Shown here: in pieces, positions 59,223 through 64,000 of the stretch
Position numbering within the stretch: position 1 is the stretch's first letter
Layout of the letters: every line of letters starts with the position of its first letter
Assembly (NCBI GenBank): GCA_019510185.1
Contig: JAEKKV010000011.1
Location: forward strand, 186,001 to 250,000
Source of the DNA: Verrucomicrobiota bacterium
Lineage (GTDB): Bacteria > Verrucomicrobiota > Verrucomicrobiia > Opitutales > Opitutaceae
Length of the DNA stretch: 64,000 nt
Direction of reading: 5' to 3'
Program-made: the position numbers and the translations under genes
The notes under the pieces: generated by a model
What the model saw: the letters and a program-made list of their open reading frames with translations, nothing else
Database searches by the model: none
Told to the model about the DNA's origin: nothing

Positions 59223-60104
59223 TCAGGCGGGAAGTCGGGCGAGGTAAGCGCCGTAGCTGGATTTGCCGAGACGCTCGATCTGCGCGTTGAGCCCGGCGCG
59301 ATCGATCCAGCCCTGGCGGAAGGCGATTTCTTCGAGGCAGGCGATTTTCAAGCCTTGGCGGTTTTCGATGACTTGCACGAATTGCGCCGCATCCAGCAGA
59401 GAATCGTGGGTCCCGGTATCCAGCCAGGCGGTGCCCCGTCCGAGCAACTCCACCCGCAGTTTTCCTCGTTCCAGATACAGGCGGTTGAGATCCGTGATCT
59501 CGAGTTCGCCACGGGCCGAGGGTTTCAGGCTGCGGGCGAGGGCGACCACCTCGGCGTCGTAAAAATAGAGACCGGGGATCGCGTAGTTGGATTTGGGCCG
59601 GGCCGGTTTTTCCTCCAAAGAAAGCACGCGACCGTCAGGGGCGAACTCGACTACGCCATAGGCCGAAGGTTCGGCGACGTGATAACCGAAGATGGTCGCG
59701 CCATCCGTTTGGGCGTTGGCGGCCTGGACGGAGGAGGCGAAGTCATGGCCGTAAAAAAGATTGTCGCCGAGCACCAGCGCCGCGGGCTGCTGGTCGAGAA
59801 ACCCGCAGTCGCCCGCGATGGTGAAGGCTTGCGCGAGGCCGTCGGGGCTGGGTTGCTCGGCGTAACTAAGCCTGAGGCCGAACTGGGTACCGTCGCCTAG
59901 CAGCCGACGAAAAAGCGGCAGGTCGAGAGGCGTTGAAATCACCAGGATTTCCCGGATGCCAGCGAGCATGAGCACCGATAGCGGATAATAGATCATCGGC
60001 TTGTCGTAGACCGGCATCAGCTGTTTGGAAACGGCGAGGGTCAGCGGATAGAGCCGGGTGCCGGAGCCGCCGGCGAGAAGGATGCCTTTGCGTTTCATGG
60101 TCAT
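59223..60104 (-). CDS. rmlA: Glucose-1-phosphate thymidylyltransferase
   Basis: A 293-residue nucleotidyltransferase making dTDP-glucose from dTTP and glucose-1-phosphate, the first step of dTDP-L-rhamnose synthesis. The N-terminal signature [20 protein letters not shown] binds the nucleotide. [51 protein letters not shown] and [18 protein letters not shown] follow, including the DTGT element. Length is standard. It starts four bases inside the end of rmlB (ATGA), and the exporter permease follows 12 bases later. Confidence 0.97.
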   Translation of the reverse strand: MTMKRKGILLAGGSGTRLYPLTLAVSKQLMPVYDKPMIYYPLSVLMLAGIREILVISTPLDLPLFRRLLGDGTQFGLRLSYAEQPSPDGLAQAFTIAGDCGFLDQQPAALVLGDNLFYGHDFASSVQAANAQTDGATIFGYHVAEPSAYGVVEFAPDGRVLSLEEKPARPKSNYAIPGLYFYDAEVVALARSLKPSARGELEITDLNRLYLERGKLRVELLGRGTAWLDTGTHDSLLDAAQFVQVIENRQGLKIACLEEIAFRQGWIDRAGLNAQIERLGKSSYGAYLARLPA

Positions 60105-61153
60105 GTTTGGCCCAGCCGTTCCAGTTTATAGCGGCCATTGAGGATATCCGCGGTCCACGCCTCGTTGTCCAAATACCACTGGACCGTTTTGCGGAAGCCG
60201 GAGGAGTGGTCCTGCCGCGGGGTCCAGCCGAGCTCGCGGTGGATTTTCGACGCGTCGATGGCGTAGCGGAGATCATGGCCGGGGCGGTCGGCGACGAAGC
60301 TGATCTGCCGGGCGTACGGCTGGCCGTCGGGCCGGGGGCGCAATTCGTCGAGCAGGCCGCAGAGGAGGCGGACGAGGTCGATATTTTGGCGCTCGTTGTT
60401 GCCGCCGATATTGTAGGTCTGGCCGGGAAGTCCGCGTTCGATGACGGTGTGCAGGGCCTCGGCGTGATCGCCCACGTAAAGCCAGTCGCGGATGTTGGCA
60501 CCTTTGCCGTAGACGGGAATGGGGTCGCCGCGCAGGGCCTTGAGAATGACGACGGGGATGAGTTTTTCGGGAAACTGAAACGGGCCGTAATTATTGGAGC
60601 AATTGGTCACGAGCACGGGCAGGCCGTAGGTATCGGCCCAGGCGCGGGCGAGGTGATCGGAGGCCGCCTTGCTGGCTGAATAAGGAGAGTGCGGGTCGTA
60701 GGCGGTCGCTTCGGTGAAAAGGCCGGTGTCACCAAGCGAACCATACACTTCATCGGTGGAAACATGCAGAAACCGAAAGCGATCGCGGGCCGGACCGGAG
60801 AGCGAGGCGTGATGGACGCGGGCGGCTTGAAGCAGCGTATAGGTGCCGACCACGTTGGTCTGGATGAAAGCGCCGGGGCCGTCGATGGAGCGGTCGACAT
60901 GACTCTCGGCGGCGAGGTGCATGACCCAATCGGGTTTGAAATCCGCAAACACGGAGCGGAGCGCCGCGGCGTCGCAGATGTCGGCTTGGACAAAACGATA
61001 GCGGGGGTGGGCGTCGCAATCGGCGAGCGAGTGCAGGTTTCCGGCGTAGGTGAGGGCGTCGAGATTGAGAACGGTGTGACCGGTTGTGGTGAGCAGGTGG
61101 CGGACGAGATTGCCGCCGATGAAGCCGGCGCCTCCGGTGATGAGAACGTTCAT
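60101..61153 (-). CDS. rmlB: dTDP-glucose 4,6-dehydratase
   Basis: A 350-residue extended SDR that converts dTDP-glucose to dTDP-4-keto-6-deoxyglucose. NAD motif [16 protein letters not shown], then [25 protein letters not shown], the dehydratase signature [13 protein letters not shown] with the catalytic Asp-Glu, and [11 protein letters not shown] (Y-x3-K). [33 protein letters not shown] and [14 protein letters not shown] also fit. The start overlaps the end of the upstream epimerase/reductase-like gene by four bases, and its end overlaps rmlA by four bases. All three are therefore translationally coupled. Confidence 0.97.
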   Translation of the reverse strand: MNVLITGGAGFIGGNLVRHLLTTTGHTVLNLDALTYAGNLHSLADCDAHPRYRFVQADICDAAALRSVFADFKPDWVMHLAAESHVDRSIDGPGAFIQTNVVGTYTLLQAARVHHASLSGPARDRFRFLHVSTDEVYGSLGDTGLFTEATAYDPHSPYSASKAASDHLARAWADTYGLPVLVTNCSNNYGPFQFPEKLIPVVILKALRGDPIPVYGKGANIRDWLYVGDHAEALHTVIERGLPGQTYNIGGNNERQNIDLVRLLCGLLDELRPRPDGQPYARQISFVADRPGHDLRYAIDASKIHRELGWTPRQDHSSGFRKTVQWYLDNEAWTADILNGRYKLERLGQT

Positions 61154-62037
61154 ATCAAAGCGGGCGAGGCGGCGGATTGCCACTGAGCGAGGGCTTGCCG
61201 GATCGCGTCGCGCACGGGAGAGAGCACGATGCCGGCGCGGGCGAGTTTGGAAGAGTCCATGACGCAGTTGGATCGCGGGGTCTTGGCAGCCTGCCGCATG
61301 AACTGGGCTTCGTTTTCGAAGAAGGTGAATGTCTTCAGGCACACGCCGCTTTCCTTGATCAGCTCCACGACCTCATGCGTCGTGACCTGGCCCGGATTGG
61401 TGACGTTGTAAGTGCCGAAGGGAATCCGCTTTTCCCAGCAGGCGAAGGTGGCGGCGACGAACTCATCCAGTTGCGAGATGGAATTGGTCGCTTCGAGCAG
61501 GGTGCTGTAACGCATCAGCTTCGTGAGGTAATTGCGCGGGCTGTCCACGTGGCCGAAGGGAATGCGCAGGCGCCAGAGGTAGACGTCGGGATGCCCGGCG
61601 AGAATTTCCTCCCCGAGCGCTTTGGTGCCGGAGTAGAAGGAGCAGTTGTTCTGGCGGAAGGTGAAATTGGGGGCGTCGTCTTCCGTGAAGCCGGAGCCGT
61701 CGGCGCGCGCTCCGGTGTAAATGCAGCCGGAGGAGACGTGGCCCCAAGGCACGCCGGCGGCTTCGCAAGCGGCCGCGATGCGGCCGGGCAGGACGGCGTT
61801 GCCGAAAAGGCAGTCGGTCTTGTGCAGCTCGCACGCATCGACATTGGGCTTTCCGGTGTAGCCGGCGGCGTTGATCAGGAATGCCGGCCGGTCGCGTTTT
61901 AACGCGGCGGTGAGCGTGGCAACATCCGTGTAGTCGAGGGCACTGCGTTGCAGGTTTTTGAAGGGAAGCCCCTTCCGGCTTAACAAAGCTTGATAGGCCT
62001 GACCGACGTAGCCGGATCCTCCGAGAAGATAGATCAT
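61150..62037 (-). CDS. NRS/ER-like bifunctional 3,5-epimerase/4-reductase
   Basis: A 295-residue SDR that matches, block by block, the plant and fungal enzyme NRS/ER (UER1, C-terminal half of RHM). That enzyme turns NDP-4-keto-6-deoxyglucose into NDP-L-rhamnose in one protein. Corresponding blocks are [78 protein letters not shown] and [13 protein letters not shown]. Tyr135 and Lys139 are the SDR pair. Cys105 (in SGCI) and Lys173 (in LTKL) align with residues I recall as required for epimerisation in the Arabidopsis enzyme. First gene of the operon, coupled to rmlB. RmlD-like reductase alone is the alternative. Confidence 0.82.
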   Translation of the reverse strand: MIYLLGGSGYVGQAYQALLSRKGLPFKNLQRSALDYTDVATLTAALKRDRPAFLINAAGYTGKPNVDACELHKTDCLFGNAVLPGRIAAACEAAGVPWGHVSSGCIYTGARADGSGFTEDDAPNFTFRQNNCSFYSGTKALGEEILAGHPDVYLWRLRIPFGHVDSPRNYLTKLMRYSTLLEATNSISQLDEFVAATFACWEKRIPFGTYNVTNPGQVTTHEVVELIKESGVCLKTFTFFENEAQFMRQAAKTPRSNCVMDSSKLARAGIVLSPVRDAIRQALAQWQSAASPALI

Positions 62038-62097
62038 GGAAGCAGTGGAGCGAAAGCGATGGACTTGGCTGGCGGCGACGGAATGACAGCGCGAGAC

Positions 62098-62115
62098 ATT
62101 TGCGTGAGTGCAAAT
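62098..62115. promoter_or_regulatory. Candidate operator in the rhamnose/TolC divergent region
   Basis: ATTTGC and GCAAAT with a 6-base spacer, 60 bases upstream of the rhamnose operon start and about 140 bases before the TolC-type gene. Two-fold symmetry in an AT-richer patch suggests a regulator site; no promoter could be fixed by eye. Confidence 0.3.
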
Positions 62116-62253
62116 AGTATTGGCAGGGCCGTCGACAGCTTTTTGCCCGAAAGAGTCCGGCTTTTTCAGCGGGACGGTTCCTTTTGCGTCCGGGCTCACT
62201 TGGATATTGCCAATGCAATCTTCTGGCTGCCGTTATCATGCTTTAACCTCCTT

Positions 62254-63618
62254 ATGTCTCGTCTGCTGCGCTTCTCTTTTTTGGCGACCTTGATCAGTGG
62301 CTTGTCCGTGGTGTCGTCGGGGGCGACGGACTCATCGCCGACGGTCGAGACGGAAACCGCGCTTTTGATGATGCCCGAGACTTTGATCGAAGGCCTGCAG
62401 CCGTTGACGGCGGCGGCGCTGGAGTCTTCTCCGCGCGTGATCCATGCGCGACTGGACGTGCTCGCGGCCGAAGCGCGGGAGGAGGAGACCCGGAGCGTCA
62501 CCCGTCCGCGCGTGGACGTTTTCCTCGATGCCGCGGCCCGGGAAAATGCGACCACCTCCAGCGGGTCTTTCCAGACTTACTACAACGTGGCGGCCGAGCA
62601 GCCGCTGTGGCACTGGAACGCCCTCGATAACCAGAAGCGTCTGGCGAAAATCCAACGGCAGCTGGCGGAGAACGACGGCGAGGAGGCCCGGCGTTCGCTG
62701 GTGGTTGAAATCCGCCAGCGTTATCTCGATTTGATCATGCAAAAATTGCAGATGGGCGAGATCGACGCCGCTTATGCGCGCCAGAACAGCCATCTCGGCG
62801 TGAGCAGGGAACAAGCGGCACGGGGAGAACTCTCAGCTGACGTGGTTGCAACCGAGCAGCTGGATCTGAGGACGACGGAAGTGGCCCGCGACCGCCGGCG
62901 CACGGCCTTTCAGCGCAGCCTGCGGGAGTTTGCCGTGCTCAACGGACTCGCCTCTTTTTCGGCCGAGGCGCTGCCGGATGGAATTCCCGGCGTGCCGGCG
63001 AATGCCGTGGCGCTTTTCAATCCCGCGCCGCCTGCGCCACCCGCGGCGGGTCGCGTGCCTGCGGCGCTCGCCCGGGCGGAGGGTGAGCTGGCCTCGGCGC
63101 GGCTTAACCAGGAAATCACACGGGTGCGGATGCGTCCGATGGTGAACCTGGCTGCGGGCGCCAATCAGGACCAGACGAGCGGCGCCGACCAGACCGCCGT
63201 TGTCTCCTACTTTGCCGGTTTGCGCGTGCGTTGGGATATTTTCGACGGCTTTGCCACGCGGGCCGCCGTGAAACAGGCGCGAGTCGCCGTGCGCCAGAGC
63301 GAAAAGACCCTCGTGGACGCCCGCGTTGCGCTGGCCAACCAGCTGGCCGACGGCGTGACGGACGTCCTGCTCGCCGCCAGGGAACTCCAGATCGCGGAGG
63401 ATCGCTTTGCCCTTACGCTCAACCGCCAGCGCGTTGACCAGGACCTGTGGAAATCGGGCCAGCTGGCCGACTCGGAGTGGCGGTTGCGCCAGGCCGCCGC
63501 GGTAGGCGAGCGCACCAATCTCTTCCGGCTGCGCGGTCAGTTGATGCTGCAGTTGGCCGAGCAGGAACTGTTGCGCCAGCGAGCGACCAAGCCGTCCAAC
63601 GAAATTCCCTTCCCGTGA
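62254..63618 (+). CDS. TolC-family outer-membrane efflux protein
   Basis: A 454-residue exported protein with a signal peptide (residues ~6-24, cleavage near SSGAT). It carries two copies of the OEP helical repeat: LTAAALESSPRVIHARLDVLAAEAR-like helices at ~45-75 and long helices rich in Arg/Ala/Glu thereafter. Strand regions such as SFQTYYNVAAEQPLWHWNAL and TAVVSYFAGLRVRWDIFDGF form the barrel. TolC homotrimers make the outer-membrane duct of tripartite pumps. The ATG at 62254 is the one with a proper signal sequence. Its stop overlaps the GTG start of the adaptor gene, which confirms the pump operon. Confidence 0.9.
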   Translation: MSRLLRFSFLATLISGLSVVSSGATDSSPTVETETALLMMPETLIEGLQPLTAAALESSPRVIHARLDVLAAEAREEETRSVTRPRVDVFLDAAARENATTSSGSFQTYYNVAAEQPLWHWNALDNQKRLAKIQRQLAENDGEEARRSLVVEIRQRYLDLIMQKLQMGEIDAAYARQNSHLGVSREQAARGELSADVVATEQLDLRTTEVARDRRRTAFQRSLREFAVLNGLASFSAEALPDGIPGVPANAVALFNPAPPAPPAAGRVPAALARAEGELASARLNQEITRVRMRPMVNLAAGANQDQTSGADQTAVVSYFAGLRVRWDIFDGFATRAAVKQARVAVRQSEKTLVDARVALANQLADGVTDVLLAARELQIAEDRFALTLNRQRVDQDLWKSGQLADSEWRLRQAAAVGERTNLFRLRGQLMLQLAEQELLRQRATKPSNEIPFP

Positions 63619-64000
63619 AATCCCGCCGCTTCGTTTATTGGGGCCTTGCCGCGCTCCTGGCTGCCGGAGGTCTGGTGCTCGCCTTCAGGCTCATTCAGCC
63701 GCGGGTCGCCGTGGCCGTCGTCAAACGCGGTCTGGCACTCAACGCCATGCCCGCCACGGTGGCGGTGCGCGCCGACTACACGATGGATCTGCGCAGCGAG
63801 GCCGGCGGCCGCGTGCAGGCCACCGCGCTCCGGCTCGGCGCCGGCGTGAAGGCGGGCGAAACACTCCTCCAGATCGACGACACCGATCTCAAGCTCGATC
63901 TGGAACGGGCCACCAACGATTACAACGCCGCCGTGCGCCGCCATGAAATCGGCTCGGCCACCAAGCTCGACCTTGAGACCGCCCGTGCTGACCTCGCCAA
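63615..64000 (+). CDS. HlyD/RND-type membrane fusion protein (3' partial)
   Basis: The first 128 codons of a periplasmic adaptor, cut by the window end. It starts at GTG 63615, overlapping the TolC-family stop by four bases (GTGA). An N-terminal membrane anchor (FVYWGLAALLAAGGLVLAFR) is followed by the beta-barrel/lipoyl start (VAVRADYTMDLRSEAGGRVQ) and the lipoyl half-motif LGAGVKAGETLLQIDDTDL, then the beginning of the alpha-hairpin. Such adaptors connect an inner-membrane RND or ABC pump to TolC. The pump gene should follow outside the window. Confidence 0.9.
   Translation, partial: MKSRRFVYWGLAALLAAGGLVLAFRLIQPRVAVAVVKRGLALNAMPATVAVRADYTMDLRSEAGGRVQATALRLGAGVKAGETLLQIDDTDLKLDLERATNDYNAAVRRHEIGSATKLDLETARADLA

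Noticed and set aside
1..64000. tRNA, rRNA, CRISPR arrays, insertion sequences and prophage genes
   Set aside because: No cloverleaf-like intergenic sequence, no regularly spaced direct repeats, and no transposase, integrase or phage structural motif was found in any reading frame.

Overview
This 64 kb window is a dense, G+C-rich bacterial chromosome segment with no gene-free stretch longer than about 240 bases. I infer a member of the Verrucomicrobiota, most likely an Opitutaceae-type organism. The grounds are protein family content (MalE/MalF-type fusion, DUF4202, haem-binding CxxCH protein, FabZ-ACP fusion, NRS/ER-like rhamnose enzyme), Gram-negative envelope genes (TolC, Wzm/Wzt, beta-barrel) and base composition. 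No 16S, tRNA or other direct taxonomic marker is present. I found no tRNA, rRNA, CRISPR array, insertion sequence or prophage.

The left part (1-30 kb) is mostly housekeeping and sensory. It starts inside an ABC sugar transporter whose binding protein is fused to its permease, followed by the second permease. Next come a four-PAS SpoIIE phosphatase, an NDH-2-like oxidoreductase with a CRP-like tail, a beta-barrel protein, a YjjP/YjjB exporter pair, two separate PdxH-family genes, a lipoate ligase-like gene, SixA, two hybrid histidine kinases, an M20 peptidase, MarC, a PHP phosphatase, RlmN, a Sel1-repeat protein, a lytic transglycosylase, MiaB and guanylate kinase.

At 30.3-32.8 kb a compact minus-strand operon panB-coaC-coaB-panD makes pantothenate and coenzyme A, with coaB and coaC as separate genes. 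It diverges from a full-length RapA-like helicase (33.0-35.8 kb).

From 35.8 kb onward almost everything builds surface carbohydrate or lipid. A minus-strand set (epimerase and two GT4 transferases) diverges from a plus-strand run at 39.3-46.5 kb. That run has an ACP-dehydratase fusion, a ketosynthase and an SDR, then translationally coupled glycosyltransferases, a PIG-L-like protein and another GT4-like protein. Facing it are an alpha-oxoamine synthase, a GT2, two epimerases, and a coupled pair of polyprenyl-sugar synthase-like GT2 and polytopic membrane protein (46.5-53.6 kb). A final minus-strand operon (54.4-62.0 kb) encodes a probable nucleotide-L-rhamnose pathway (RmlA, RmlB and a bifunctional plant-type epimerase/reductase in place of RmlC/RmlD), an ABC-2 glycan exporter (Wzm/Wzt), and two transferases that share an unusual N-terminal domain. 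The window ends in a TolC/HlyD-type efflux operon.

The best candidates for something new are the rmlA-rmlB-NRS/ER arrangement, the lipid-synthesis genes coupled to glycosyltransferases with the nearby alpha-oxoamine synthase, and the two neighbouring transferases sharing an N-terminal domain, one of them resembling fungal Anp1/Mnn9 enzymes. There are no gaps above 300 bases. The largest, 7809-8048 and 62038-62253, are divergent intergenic regions in which I could not define a convincing sigma-70 promoter by eye.
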